This document shows positions 52,312 to 61,562 of a stretch of DNA of 64,000 nt, one piece after another. A program made the position numbers and the translations under genes. The notes beneath the pieces are model-generated. The model saw nothing but the letters and a program-made list of their open reading frames with translations. It was not told the origin of the DNA and searched no databases. How positions within the stretch are numbered: position 1 is the first letter of the stretch; every line of letters begins with the position of its first letter. Origin of the DNA: Sulfurimonas sp. (GTDB lineage Bacteria; Campylobacterota; Campylobacteria; Campylobacterales; Sulfurimonadaceae); the NCBI GenBank assembly GCA_027013295.1, contig JALUXP010000058.1:1-64000 (forward strand), in the 5' to 3' direction.

Positions 52312-53439
52312 ATGGCTAAAATCGCATTTGGTACACAAAGAATCTCTGTACATAATCCACAACACATTCAAGCTTTAAAAGAGGCTATTGGCTCTGGTAT
52401 AGATATGATTGACACATCATGCACATACCTTAATGGTGATGCACATCGTGCAATTGCATTAGCTTTTAGAGAGTTTGATGAAGATGTTTGTAATGAAATA
52501 GAGATAGTGAGTAAATTTGATATTGTAAATTCCAATGCTTTAGAGAGTGTGGAGCAGGCTTTAAAAGATCTAGAACTTAAGAAAATTGACTGTTTTATGA
52601 TAGAAAATTTAGAAATGCTTATATTAAAACTTATAAAAGATGAGGTAGAGCAAGATGAAAAGCTAGATGAGATCAATCGTGTTATCTATGATGCCTTTTT
52701 AGATTTAGAAAACTTAGTCTATAGCGGAAAAATACTCTCTTATGGGATATCTGCTGAGAACTTTTCACAACCACACAACTCAGAACAATTCATCCCTTAT
52801 GAAGATTTAATCACCTTAGCTCAAAGTGCTGCACAAGAACTTAAAAATGACAATCACTCATTGACCACTATAGAACTTCCCATCAATATACTAGAAGTTG
52901 AGGGACTTAAATGTGCAGCATGGGCAAAGAAAAATGCCTTGAGAGTAATCTCCAATAGACCCTTGAATGCACTCTATAATAATCAAATGTATAGATTGGC
53001 AGAGTATAGTGAGTCTCATCAATATTATCATCATCTTAATGAGATGTTAGAACTCACTGACAATGATGCACTTCGAGGTCTATACAATCTATTTGAAGAG
53101 TTAGATGATGTAAAACATAAATTTGGTTGGATTGGCGATTGGGAGAACTTCCTATATACTCAAGCTTTGCCACATATGAAAAAATCATTGGAAGTTGTGG
53201 ATGAGAATAATCGTGAGACTATGTTAAATTTTATAGAACTTTTTTTAGCAGAGTATCAACAGATGGTGAAATATGAATGTTGCCTAAAAACAAAAGAAAC
53301 ACTCAAAGAGTTTTTGAGTATTTGTCATGAAGCAATAGAAGTTTGTGCCATAGGCTTTTTACATGAGTGTCAAGATATAGATTATATTGCTGTTGGTATG
53401 AGAAAATCAATTTATGTTCATGAGATAATGGGAATATGA
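52312..53439 (+). CDS. Divergent aldo/keto reductase-like protein
   Basis: A 375-residue protein whose first ~150 residues follow the AKR barrel: FGTQRI, DMIDTSCTYLNGDAHRAIALAF (catalytic Asp and Tyr region), IVSKFD (Lys). The usual catalytic His (HNPE) is replaced by Glu (MIENLE). The C-terminal ~150 residues are helical and acidic, unlike standard AKRs. The ORF track starts at GTG 52300, but ATG 52312 follows TAAGGTGA at good spacing. It may be an inactive or repurposed AKR. Confidence 0.65.
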   Translation: MAKIAFGTQRISVHNPQHIQALKEAIGSGIDMIDTSCTYLNGDAHRAIALAFREFDEDVCNEIEIVSKFDIVNSNALESVEQALKDLELKKIDCFMIENLEMLILKLIKDEVEQDEKLDEINRVIYDAFLDLENLVYSGKILSYGISAENFSQPHNSEQFIPYEDLITLAQSAAQELKNDNHSLTTIELPINILEVEGLKCAAWAKKNALRVISNRPLNALYNNQMYRLAEYSESHQYYHHLNEMLELTDNDALRGLYNLFEELDDVKHKFGWIGDWENFLYTQALPHMKKSLEVVDENNRETMLNFIELFLAEYQQMVKYECCLKTKETLKEFLSICHEAIEVCAIGFLHECQDIDYIAVGMRKSIYVHEIMGI

Positions 53440-53445
53440 TATAAT
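53437..53445 (+). promoter_or_regulatory. Extended -10 promoter for the chemotaxis gene
   Basis: TGATATAAT is a TGn-extended -10 overlapping the stop codon of the AKR-like gene, 27 bp upstream of the transducer ATG. Confidence 0.5.
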
Positions 53446-53471
53446 ACTTTTATCTTAATAAAGGTTTAGGA

Positions 53472-54605
53472 ATGAATTCATTATTTTTGCGTATGCGACT
53501 CGTTCATTGGATAGGGATAGTTTTACTTGTATTAAATGCTTTAGTCTTAACTGAGAATCTACTTTCTATAGTTGTTCAACTTGTTATAGCAGTGGTTATT
53601 ATTGTACATGATATAGATGAAAAGGTAAACGGGGTAGATGCTGCTAAAAATATTATCGCATCTCTAACTAACTTTCATTCTGGTAATAAAATAGATATGA
53701 ACTTGAGGTTTTCAAGTGAATATAAACAGATGATAGAGCTCATCAATAACTTTACAGACAAGATTAGCGAAGCTACAGAGCTTTCATCTTCTACAGATAA
53801 GATAAACAGCAGTATGCGTTTACTAGATGAATCAATGGCTACATTAGAAAATAATTATGAATCTACTAGCAACTTAAGCGATCATCTCTCCGATAAGCTG
53901 AGTGTTATTGCCCATGAATCAGATGCCAATTTAGAATTTTCAGCTATAGTATTGGACTCTTTGGACAATGCAATAAAAAAGATTAATGAATCTGTTGAGA
54001 AGATGGGTACGCTTGAGATGCGTATTGTTGAGACCAACGAAGCAGAAATCCTTTTAAGTGAAAACCTTAAAGCATTAACAGTGAATGCTGAAGATATAAA
54101 AAACATCCTTACAATCATTTCAGATATATCAGATAAGACAAATTTACTTGCACTCAATGCCGCCATAGAAGCTGCTCGTGCAGGTGAACATGGAAGAGGT
54201 TTTGCTGTAGTTGCTGATGAGGTGAGAAAACTTGCGGAAAATACGCAACATTCGCTCTCAGAGATCAATGCAAGTGTCAATGTTATAGTACAAAGCATCT
54301 CTGAAGCGAGTGAGAGTGTAGATAAAAATACACAAACCTCTCATGACTTGGTAAGTATCTCTGAAATATTGCAAGATAGTCTTAAAGATGCAAATACTTT
54401 ACTTTCTGATACTTATGAGCAAAGCGTAGCAGATACGGAAAACTCCCAACTTATCAAAGATGAAGCCCATGCATCTAAAGAGTTAACAGTAGAACAAATT
54501 TCAAAAATGAAAACTACAGGTGCATCAGTAGAAAATATCAAAGAAAACATAGTCTTGATAAATAATACAACAAATGAATTAGTGCAACGCATATCTCAAC
54601 TCTAG
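53472..54605 (+). CDS. Methyl-accepting chemotaxis-type transducer without periplasmic sensor domain
   Basis: A 377-residue protein with one hydrophobic hairpin at residues ~12-46, too short between segments for a ligand-binding domain. A helical linker and the signalling tip [38 protein letters not shown] follow (residues ~222-260). It may sense from the membrane or through partner proteins, for example redox or energy state. The adjacent flavoprotein is a possible partner. Confidence 0.83.
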   Translation: MNSLFLRMRLVHWIGIVLLVLNALVLTENLLSIVVQLVIAVVIIVHDIDEKVNGVDAAKNIIASLTNFHSGNKIDMNLRFSSEYKQMIELINNFTDKISEATELSSSTDKINSSMRLLDESMATLENNYESTSNLSDHLSDKLSVIAHESDANLEFSAIVLDSLDNAIKKINESVEKMGTLEMRIVETNEAEILLSENLKALTVNAEDIKNILTIISDISDKTNLLALNAAIEAARAGEHGRGFAVVADEVRKLAENTQHSLSEINASVNVIVQSISEASESVDKNTQTSHDLVSISEILQDSLKDANTLLSDTYEQSVADTENSQLIKDEAHASKELTVEQISKMKTTGASVENIKENIVLINNTTNELVQRISQL

Positions 54606-54613
54606 GATAGTTT

Positions 54614-55816
54614 ATGTCAAATGCTCGTAAAAGTATTATCGTTATCGGTGGGGGATATGCTGGTCTTCAGGCTATTGAAGAGTTAGCAAAAAATTCTACG
54701 CATCAGATAAAACTTTTCGATAAAAATCCTTATCATTATATGCAAACAGATGTTTATGATCTCATTGCCAATGAGGGTGATTTCGCTGATGTGACTGTGG
54801 ACTTATGTACATATTGCACAGGGTATAATGAAAATGTTAGCTTCGTAAAAGAGGAAGTTACAAAGATTGACTTTATCCGTAAAGAAGTTATCACTGATGC
54901 ACAACGATATAGCTATGATTACATCATTGTCGGGGTAGGTGCAAGAACAAAATTTTATTCTAATGTAAAAGGACTCAAAGAGTACGGTTACGGTATCAAG
55001 GCACTCCATCGTGCAATGTACTTTAAGCAAAAATTTGAGATGAGTTTGTTTAAAAAGCTAGATGAGGGCGGACGATATTGTTATCCTTTGACTATTGTTG
55101 TAGCTGGTGGAGGTCTTAGTGGTGTTGAGATTGCAGCTCAGATGGCATCTTTTGCAAAAGCTTTTTATGAAGACAATCATTTTATCTGTAGAAAACTCAA
55201 TATTGTGTTAGTAAATTCTGGAGATGAAATACTTAAAGGCGTTGACCCTAAGCTTGTCCGCCAATCTCAAAAGCGTCTCGATGCTCTTGGAGTCATTACA
55301 AAAACAAATCAAAAAGTTGTTGAGTTAAGTGAGCAAAGAGTTGTTCTTAGTAGTGGTGAAGTGATAGAGATGGATTATATGATATTTGCAGGTGGAGTTG
55401 AGCCAAATGGGCTTATCTTTGATCTTGATATAAAGAAAACAAAATATGGCTATATTGAGGTAGATGAATATTTGAGATCTACTGAGTTTGAAGATGTTTT
55501 TGCCATAGGTGACTGTGCTACAATATACCATGAAGGAAAGGCAATTGCCCCAACAGCAGATGTAGCTGAACAGATGGGGATACTCGCTGCTAAAAATATC
55601 AATGCACTTTGTATCCAAAAAAAGATGAAAAAACATGAGATAAAATCTCGGGGAATACTTATTGCACTTGGTAGAGGATATGCAGTGGCAAAGTTATTTG
55701 GTATAAATATTAAAGGCTATAGTGCATATCTATTGAAGAAATTAGTTGAAAAAGTTTATGCTTATAAACTTGAGAAGCGTTCAAAAGTAGGATGTCAAAA
55801 GATTTTTAATGACTAA
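54614..55816 (+). CDS. NAD(P)/FAD-dependent oxidoreductase, type II NADH dehydrogenase-like
   Basis: A 400-residue two-dinucleotide-binding-domain flavoprotein: FAD motif IVIGGGYAGLQAIEEL at the N-terminus, NAD motif VVAGGGLSGVEIAAQM (~170) and the FAIGDCAT flavin-binding segment (~298). The layout fits NDH-2 or sulfide:quinone reductase relatives; the conserved SQR Cys pair is not evident, so NDH-2-like is preferred. It lies 8 bp after the chemotaxis gene. Confidence 0.8.
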   Translation: MSNARKSIIVIGGGYAGLQAIEELAKNSTHQIKLFDKNPYHYMQTDVYDLIANEGDFADVTVDLCTYCTGYNENVSFVKEEVTKIDFIRKEVITDAQRYSYDYIIVGVGARTKFYSNVKGLKEYGYGIKALHRAMYFKQKFEMSLFKKLDEGGRYCYPLTIVVAGGGLSGVEIAAQMASFAKAFYEDNHFICRKLNIVLVNSGDEILKGVDPKLVRQSQKRLDALGVITKTNQKVVELSEQRVVLSSGEVIEMDYMIFAGGVEPNGLIFDLDIKKTKYGYIEVDEYLRSTEFEDVFAIGDCATIYHEGKAIAPTADVAEQMGILAAKNINALCIQKKMKKHEIKSRGILIALGRGYAVAKLFGINIKGYSAYLLKKLVEKVYAYKLEKRSKVGCQKIFND

Positions 55817-55821
55817 TAGGT

Positions 55822-55827
55822 TATAAT
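55822..55827 (+). promoter_or_regulatory. -10 element immediately before the LolD-like gene
   Basis: TATAAT ends 5 bp before the ATG at 55833. Transcription from it would begin at or next to the start codon, giving a leaderless message. Confidence 0.35.
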
Positions 55828-55832
55828 CTTTT

Positions 55833-56477
55833 ATGAATTTATTACAAGCAACAAACATATCTCACAAATTTGATTATGAACTGTTTCATGATATATCTTT
55901 AGAGTTAAACGAGGGTGAATCTATAGCGATAATTGGACTGAGTGGTAGTGGTAAATCAACTCTTCTTCATATTCTTTCAAGTTTATTAAAACCAGATGAT
56001 GGTAAAGTTTCTCTTTTTGGTGAGGATATAGCTTCTATGAGTTCCAAACGCTTAGCATCCATCAAAAGAGATGAATTGGGTCTTGTTTTTCAACAGCATT
56101 ATCTGTTTCGTGGTTTTACAGCTAAAGAAAACCTAGAAGTCTCGGCGATGCTTGCAAAAGAGAGCATAGATGATGATTTACTGCATCGTTTAAACATCTA
56201 CGAAACAAAAGAGCAAAAAGTAACAGAACTCTCAGGTGGGCAACAACAGCGTGTTTCTATTGCAAGGGTTTTAACAAAAAAACCTCGCATACTTTTTGTT
56301 GATGAGCCCACAGGAAATTTAGATAATATCACATCAAATGAGGTTAAGAAAATATTTTTTCAGTATATCAGCAAGCATAATGCAGGTATGATTTTAGTTA
56401 CACATAATGAAGAATTTGCAATGGATTGTGACAAGGTGTATAGACTAGAAGATAAAGAACTTAAAAAAATAAAATAA
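55833..56477 (+). CDS. ABC transporter ATP-binding protein, LolD-like
   Basis: A 214-residue ATPase: Walker A GLSGSGKST, signature LSGGQQQR, Walker B ILFVDEPTGN and H-loop LVTHNEE. It is closest to the LolD/MacB/FtsE class. No permease gene is adjacent; fliR follows 13 bp later. As I recall, a similar ATPase sits beside fliR in C. jejuni, so the placement seems conserved. Confidence 0.85.
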   Translation: MNLLQATNISHKFDYELFHDISLELNEGESIAIIGLSGSGKSTLLHILSSLLKPDDGKVSLFGEDIASMSSKRLASIKRDELGLVFQQHYLFRGFTAKENLEVSAMLAKESIDDDLLHRLNIYETKEQKVTELSGGQQQRVSIARVLTKKPRILFVDEPTGNLDNITSNEVKKIFFQYISKHNAGMILVTHNEEFAMDCDKVYRLEDKELKKIK

Positions 56478-56490
56478 TGGAAAAAGAGCA

Positions 56491-57255
56491 ATGAGCTGGG
56501 CTTCATTATTTACAGAATCCCATGTGGTGGGTTTTATCCTCCTTTTTTCTCGTTTTGGGGCACTTTTTATGGCTACCCCTATATTTTCACATAAGGCTAT
56601 TCCTCATAGTGTTAAAGCAGCAATGGCATTTTTCTTTACCATAGTGTTTTATTCCTCTATGCCCCCCTTACAAATAGAGATAACCATCCCCAGCATCATT
56701 TTGGCTATACTGAGTGAACTCTTTTTTGGTTTGGCAATAGGAGTAGTTTTGCTCGTCTCTTTCAATGTGATCACCTTTGCAGGGGGACTTATCTCTTTTA
56801 TGATGGGTTTTTCTATGGCAAGTGCTATCGACCCTCAATCTGGCGTGAGTATGCCTATTATCTCACAATTCCTATCTTTAATGGCTCTGATGATTTTGTT
56901 CTCTATAGATATGCATCATTGGATTTTACTGTATATCAATGATTCTTTAGCTTCCATACCTTTAGGTGGATTTTTAATGAAACCAAAACTTTTTGACTAT
57001 ATTGTCTATGCTAGTTCAAAGATGTTTGTCGTTGGTTTCATGATAGCTTTCCCTATCATAGCACTCACTTGGCTCTCAGATGTAATCTTTGGGATGCTTA
57101 TGAAAACAATGCCACAATTTAATCTCCTTGTTATTGGGTTTCCTATTAAAATAATGGTAGGTTTTGTTGTCCTTATAGCAACCTTTAGTGCAAGTATGCT
57201 TATCTTAAAAGATGAGATGTTAGAAGCTTTTAATTATTTAGAGATGTTATTTTAA
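56491..57255 (+). CDS. fliR: Flagellar biosynthesis protein FliR
   Basis: A 254-residue membrane component of the flagellar export gate (FliPQR). FILLFSRFGALFMATPIFSHKAIP at the N-terminus is diagnostic; about six membrane segments follow. It is 13 bp after the LolD-like gene and isolated from other flagellar genes. Confidence 0.93.
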   Translation: MSWASLFTESHVVGFILLFSRFGALFMATPIFSHKAIPHSVKAAMAFFFTIVFYSSMPPLQIEITIPSIILAILSELFFGLAIGVVLLVSFNVITFAGGLISFMMGFSMASAIDPQSGVSMPIISQFLSLMALMILFSIDMHHWILLYINDSLASIPLGGFLMKPKLFDYIVYASSKMFVVGFMIAFPIIALTWLSDVIFGMLMKTMPQFNLLVIGFPIKIMVGFVVLIATFSASMLILKDEMLEAFNYLEMLF

Positions 57256-57301
57256 TTTTTTTTTTGATTTTTTTTGATACAATATAGTAAAGGATAAATA
57301 A

Positions 57302-58978
57302 GTGAAAATTCTTCTCATAAATGATAACCCAGTTGTAAACAAGTTGGTAACACTCAGTGCTCAAAAAACATCAGATGAACTTGATACTGTTGAAACGATA
57401 GAAGATATAAGTCAGAACAGCTATGACCTAGTTGTAGTTGATGATACTTTATACAGTGAAGCATTGATGCATGAACTTAAGGAAAAGATTAAATATAAAA
57501 AATCTTTATTTATTTGTTCTAAAGATGCACCGATGGTAGAAGAGTTTACACAAATACTTAAGAAACCTTTTCTGCCAACAGATCTAGTTGAGATGTTTTC
57601 TACTTTAGGTACACAAGAAGTTCAAGAGATGCAAGAGATGAATGTATCAGTTCCTGCAGAAGAATTATCAAGTGAGTCTACTGATGATATAGACTTAGAT
57701 GATAATTTTGATGAGTTAGATAGCTTAGAACCTGAAGATGATGCACAAGAGTTGAATATAGATTTAGATTTGGGTGAATTAGATGAACTTGAAGATGATG
57801 ATGTAGAAAATTTTTCATTAGAAGAGAGTGAAGATGACGAAACACTCCACGAAGTCGATACCCAATTACTTGATGACATGCTAGATGATGTAGTTGATGA
57901 AGAGACAATAGATGCTCATGAGGATCTATCTGATGTAGATGAATTAGATGATGCATTGGATGATAGTCTTGATGACTTAGATGATGACCTTGACTCAAGT
58001 TTGGCTGATTTAGATTTTGATGATGAAGAGGTTGAATCTTCTTTGGGTGAATTGGATCTTGATGACCTTGAGATGGATGAAGAGTTAGGCTCTGTTCTTG
58101 ATGAGGATGATCTCAATGAAGTAAATGAGATTATGGATGACATCAATGAAGTAAATGAAACAAGCGATGACATACTCGATGATAGTGCTGAGGTAGATGG
58201 ACTCGAAGAGTCCAAGCAATCGACAGACTCAAGTTCAGACGAACAAAAAGAAGAGATTAATCTAGATGAGTTAGTCAATGATTTGGACATAGGGGACGAA
58301 GAAGAGTTAAGTCCAGATGAGCAGATCCAAGAACTAGAATTAGAACCAGAGGAGATAAAGTCAACAAGTGACGATGAGCTTGATCTGGACGAAGCAAATG
58401 AAGTGAATGAAACAAATGCGGACATACTTGATGACAGTACTGAAGAGTCTAACCCATCGACAATTTCAGATCTTGATGCCCTAGATGACTTAGACTCAAC
58501 CTCTGCTGATGACCTTGAATTAGAACCTGATTTAGATCTTGATGATCTTGATGATCTTGAGTCAGACTCAACCCCTGATACAATGGAAAATATTGAAGAA
58601 CTTATTGAGTCTGCTGAGGAAGAACTTACCCAAGAAGACTTAGATACGGAAGTTGACCTAGATGAATACGCCGATTTAACAAGTAATGAGATCAAGTTAG
58701 CTCTCGGCGAGGAAGTAAATGAAGTAAACGCTGATATACTTGATGATAGTACTAAGGATAATGGACTCGAAGAGTCCAATCAATCAGACCTTGACGACCT
58801 TGAAGCCCTAGACATAGACTCAGACCAAAGCAACCTTCCAAAAGACACCCAGATAACCCCAGCTCATGATGGTATTCAAGCTCTGAAAAAGTTACTTATT
58901 GCTCTTGAAAATGAAGATGTTGCTGCATCTATGCAAGGTATGAAAATAAATATTAATTTTGAATTAGGAGATAAATAG
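57302..58978 (+). CDS. Highly acidic protein with degenerate receiver-like N-terminus
   Basis: A 558-residue protein. Residues ~1-105 look like a response-regulator receiver (MKILLINDNP; DLVVVDD; LKKPFLPTDLVEMF with the KPF motif), but a phosphorylatable Asp at the usual place is uncertain. Residues ~120-515 are dominated by Asp, Glu, Ser and Leu, with three diverged EVNE...DILDDS repeats. The last ~35 residues (GIQALKKLLIALENEDV ...) are non-acidic and look conserved. The start is GTG after AAAGGATAAATAA. It lies between fliR and gmk, as does the 'highly acidic protein' of C. jejuni in my recollection. Function unknown. Confidence 0.75.
   Translation: MKILLINDNPVVNKLVTLSAQKTSDELDTVETIEDISQNSYDLVVVDDTLYSEALMHELKEKIKYKKSLFICSKDAPMVEEFTQILKKPFLPTDLVEMFSTLGTQEVQEMQEMNVSVPAEELSSESTDDIDLDDNFDELDSLEPEDDAQELNIDLDLGELDELEDDDVENFSLEESEDDETLHEVDTQLLDDMLDDVVDEETIDAHEDLSDVDELDDALDDSLDDLDDDLDSSLADLDFDDEEVESSLGELDLDDLEMDEELGSVLDEDDLNEVNEIMDDINEVNETSDDILDDSAEVDGLEESKQSTDSSSDEQKEEINLDELVNDLDIGDEEELSPDEQIQELELEPEEIKSTSDDELDLDEANEVNETNADILDDSTEESNPSTISDLDALDDLDSTSADDLELEPDLDLDDLDDLESDSTPDTMENIEELIESAEEELTQEDLDTEVDLDEYADLTSNEIKLALGEEVNEVNADILDDSTKDNGLEESNQSDLDDLEALDIDSDQSNLPKDTQITPAHDGIQALKKLLIALENEDVAASMQGMKININFELGDK
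58145..58785 (+). repeat. Three diverged direct repeats inside the acidic gene
   Basis: Copies at 58145-58221, 58397-58461 and 58718-58785 share AATGAAGT...GA.ATACT.GATGA.AGT. Copies 1 and 3 also contain the identical 17-base palindrome TGGACTCGAAGAGTCCA (58198-58214 and 58762-58778). The repeats keep the reading frame. Confidence 0.7.
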
Positions 58979-59601
58979 TGAACTGTGATTCTGGAGCTAT
59001 TCTTGTTCTCTCTGGTCCAAGTGGAGCAGGAAAAAGTACACTTCTCAATGAAGTAATTTACGATATTGGAGAGTGTTATTTCTCCATCTCTACAACAACA
59101 AGAAAGATTCGTGAGGGTGAAACACATGGGATTCATTATCACTTTGTGAGTGAAGAGGAATTTAAGCAGGACATAGAAGATGAGATGTTTTTAGAATATG
59201 CCTATGTGCATGGAAACTATTATGGAACTTCTATCCGACCTGTAAAACGCGCTCTTAAAGCTGGTAAACTTGTTATTTTTGATATAGATGTGCAGGGGAA
59301 TGCTGTTGTGACAAATAGGCTCGGAGATATAGCTACCTCCGTATTTGTATCTCCTCCTCAGTTATCTGAGTTAAAGCACAGACTAGAAGCTAGAGGTACA
59401 GATACTCAGGATGTTATTGATAAGAGAATTGATATGGCAAAAAGAGAGATCCAAAGGATAACAGAGTATGATTATTTGATCATAAACGATAAGCTAGAAG
59501 ATGCAGCAGATGTTTTAAGAACGATTGCAGTAGCAGCTAGACTTAAAATTCCTAGAAGTGATATCAATGATTTTACTCAAAATTGGGAAGATATAGAGTA
59601 A
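58978..59601 (+). CDS. gmk: Guanylate kinase
   Basis: A 207-residue enzyme phosphorylating GMP to GDP. P-loop LSGPSGAGKSTLL (residue ~10), then STTTRKIREGETHGIHYHFVS, the GMP-binding region. The start is GTG, sharing a base with the stop of the acidic gene, so translation may be coupled. Confidence 0.95.
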   Translation: MNCDSGAILVLSGPSGAGKSTLLNEVIYDIGECYFSISTTTRKIREGETHGIHYHFVSEEEFKQDIEDEMFLEYAYVHGNYYGTSIRPVKRALKAGKLVIFDIDVQGNAVVTNRLGDIATSVFVSPPQLSELKHRLEARGTDTQDVIDKRIDMAKREIQRITEYDYLIINDKLEDAADVLRTIAVAARLKIPRSDINDFTQNWEDIE

Positions 59602-59689
59602 AGTTTCTTCTTTTTGTATTGATAAGTGAATTTACAGCAAAAAAAAGCTATACTCACAAAATTTTAATTTATAAATAAGGAAATATACT

Positions 59690-59929
59690 ATGGGAATGCC
59701 TAGTGGAACAGAACTACTGATAATTTTTGGAATTATCGTATTGTTATTTGGTGCAAAGAAAATACCTGATTTGGCTAAAGGTCTTGGTAAAGGTATCAAA
59801 AACTTTAAAGCAGAGATGAAAGAAACAGATATAGATGCAGATGAGATTGTAACCCAAGCACCAAAAAAGGTTGAATCTACTGAAGAGGTAGCAGCAACTC
59901 AAACACCTAAAACTACTACACAAGCGTAG
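59690..59929 (+). CDS. tatA: Sec-independent protein translocase TatA
   Basis: A 79-residue TatA/E: membrane helix at residues ~6-21 ([14 protein letters not shown]), then the amphipathic helix [19 protein letters not shown] and an acidic, Thr-rich tail. It exports folded proteins with twin-Arg signals. AAGGAAATATACT precedes the ATG; a -10-like TATACT lies at about 59649. It is 3 bp before argS. Confidence 0.93.
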   Translation: MGMPSGTELLIIFGIIVLLFGAKKIPDLAKGLGKGIKNFKAEMKETDIDADEIVTQAPKKVESTEEVAATQTPKTTTQA

Positions 59930-59932
59930 GTT

Positions 59933-61549
59933 TTGAAACAAAGAATATCAACACTTCTTCAGGACATTCTTGGTCGTGAAGTTGTTTTAGAAAAGCCTCG
60001 TGAGCGTTCTTTGGGTCATTTTGCCACCCCTATCGCTTTTTCACTTGCAAAAGAACTTCGGAAATCGCCTATGATTATAGCTGATGAACTTGCTGCATCT
60101 TTTAGTGATAGTGAAGAGTTTTCCTCTGTTACGGCTGTAAAAGGTTACTTGAACTTTAAACTAAGTGAAGATTTTTTAAGTGAGTATGGAACATGGGCAC
60201 TTGATAATCCAACTAGCTTTGCGCGACAAGAAAATAAACAAAAAATACTTTTAGAATATGTAAGTGCAAATCCAACTGGGCCTCTTCATATCGGTCACTC
60301 TCGTGGTGCTGTTTATGGAAATACACTGTATCGTTTAGCTAAACATCTTGGGTATGATATTACTGCCGAATACTATGTTAATGATGCTGGAAATCAGATA
60401 GACCTTTTAGGTCTTTCTATCCAACTCTATGCGAGAGAAAATATTTTAGGTGAAGATGTTGAGTATCCAGAATCCTATTACCGAGGAGAATATCTTGAAG
60501 ATTTAGCACAAGGTGCAATAGTTAAATTTGGTAAAGAGATACTCAGTGATACCTCCCGACAAAAAGAGCTTGCACTCTGGGCAAAAGATGGTGTAATGAA
60601 CCTTATCGTTAAAGATTTATCTGATGCAAATATTGTTTTTGATGCTTTTGTGAATGAATCAGCTTTATACAGTGATTGGGATAGAGTGATGGAAAAGATG
60701 GCTTTAAATGATAAAAATGCCATCTATGAAAAAGAGGGTAAACTTTGGATAGCATCTCAAGCCAAGGGTGATGATAATGATAGAGTTGTCGTACGCGAGG
60801 ATGGTCGCCCTACTTATCTTGCAGGGGATATAGTCTATCACAATCAAAAGTTTGAACGAGGGTATGATCACTATATCAATATCTGGGGTGCTGACCATCA
60901 TGGGTATATCCCTCGTGTCAATGCCGCAGTTGAGTATCTGGGATATGATTCAAATAAGCTTGAAGTGCTTTTAGCACAGATGGTAAGCTTACTCAAAGAT
61001 GGTGAGCCATATAAGATGAGTAAGCGTGCTGGCAATGTTATCCTCATGAGTGATATAGTTGAGGAGATAGGCTCTGATGCCCTTAGGTTTATCTTCGCTT
61101 CAAAGAAAAGTGATACTCCTTTGGAATTTGATATAGAGCAGTTGAAAAAGCAAGATAGCTCAAATCCTATCTTTTATATTCAGTATGCTCACGCACGCAT
61201 AAAAACTATCATCTCTAAAAGTTCATTAAATTCCAACGAAATCAACTCTGCATCCCTCAAAGGTTTCGATGGAAATGCAGATATTTTGTTGTTTGATGCA
61301 TTGCTTTTACCTGAAGTAGTCGAAGATGCCTTTAACTCTCGTCAAGTGCAAAAATTGCCAGATTATCTTCAAGCATTGGCAGCATCTTTACATAAGTTTT
61401 ATTATGATGTTCGTATCATTGGGCGTGAGGATGAAGCAAAACTTCTTAAGCTTCTTATGGTTGTTGCCTTATCGCTTAAAACAGGTCTTGGACTTTTAGG
61501 TATAGAAGCGAAAGATTTTATGAGTAGAGAAACAGATGAAACTGACTAG
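59933..61549 (+). CDS. argS: Arginyl-tRNA synthetase
   Basis: A 538-residue class I synthetase: SANPTGPLHIGHSRGAVYG (HIGH motif), WGADHHGYIPR, and YKMSKRAGN (KMSKS-like). The C-terminal DALR anticodon-binding domain is present (YIQYAHARI). The start is TTG with only a weak ribosome binding site, so coupling to tatA, 3 bp upstream, is likely. A short hairpin overlaps its stop. Confidence 0.95.
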   Translation: MKQRISTLLQDILGREVVLEKPRERSLGHFATPIAFSLAKELRKSPMIIADELAASFSDSEEFSSVTAVKGYLNFKLSEDFLSEYGTWALDNPTSFARQENKQKILLEYVSANPTGPLHIGHSRGAVYGNTLYRLAKHLGYDITAEYYVNDAGNQIDLLGLSIQLYARENILGEDVEYPESYYRGEYLEDLAQGAIVKFGKEILSDTSRQKELALWAKDGVMNLIVKDLSDANIVFDAFVNESALYSDWDRVMEKMALNDKNAIYEKEGKLWIASQAKGDDNDRVVVREDGRPTYLAGDIVYHNQKFERGYDHYINIWGADHHGYIPRVNAAVEYLGYDSNKLEVLLAQMVSLLKDGEPYKMSKRAGNVILMSDIVEEIGSDALRFIFASKKSDTPLEFDIEQLKKQDSSNPIFYIQYAHARIKTIISKSSLNSNEINSASLKGFDGNADILLFDALLLPEVVEDAFNSRQVQKLPDYLQALAASLHKFYYDVRIIGREDEAKLLKLLMVVALSLKTGLGLLGIEAKDFMSRETDETD

Positions 61550-61562
61550 CTCCATAGCTAGT
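61545..61562 (+). terminator. Short hairpin at the argS stop
   Basis: ACTAGCT-CCAT-AGCTAGT is a perfect 7-bp stem spanning the argS stop codon. No T-run follows, so termination is only possible, not demonstrated. Confidence 0.3.

Noticed and set aside
53882-54298. 138-residue ORF antisense to the chemotaxis transducer
   Set aside because: Shadow of the highly conserved signalling domain.
57678-57998. 106-residue His-rich ORF on the minus strand
   Set aside because: Also a shadow of the acidic gene; the His comes from reversed Asp-rich codons.
57916-58779. 287-residue Ser-rich ORF on the minus strand
   Set aside because: It is the antisense of the Asp/Glu-rich repeat gene; the GAT/GAA codons read as Ser/Phe-type codons in reverse. 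No ribosome binding site or family resemblance.
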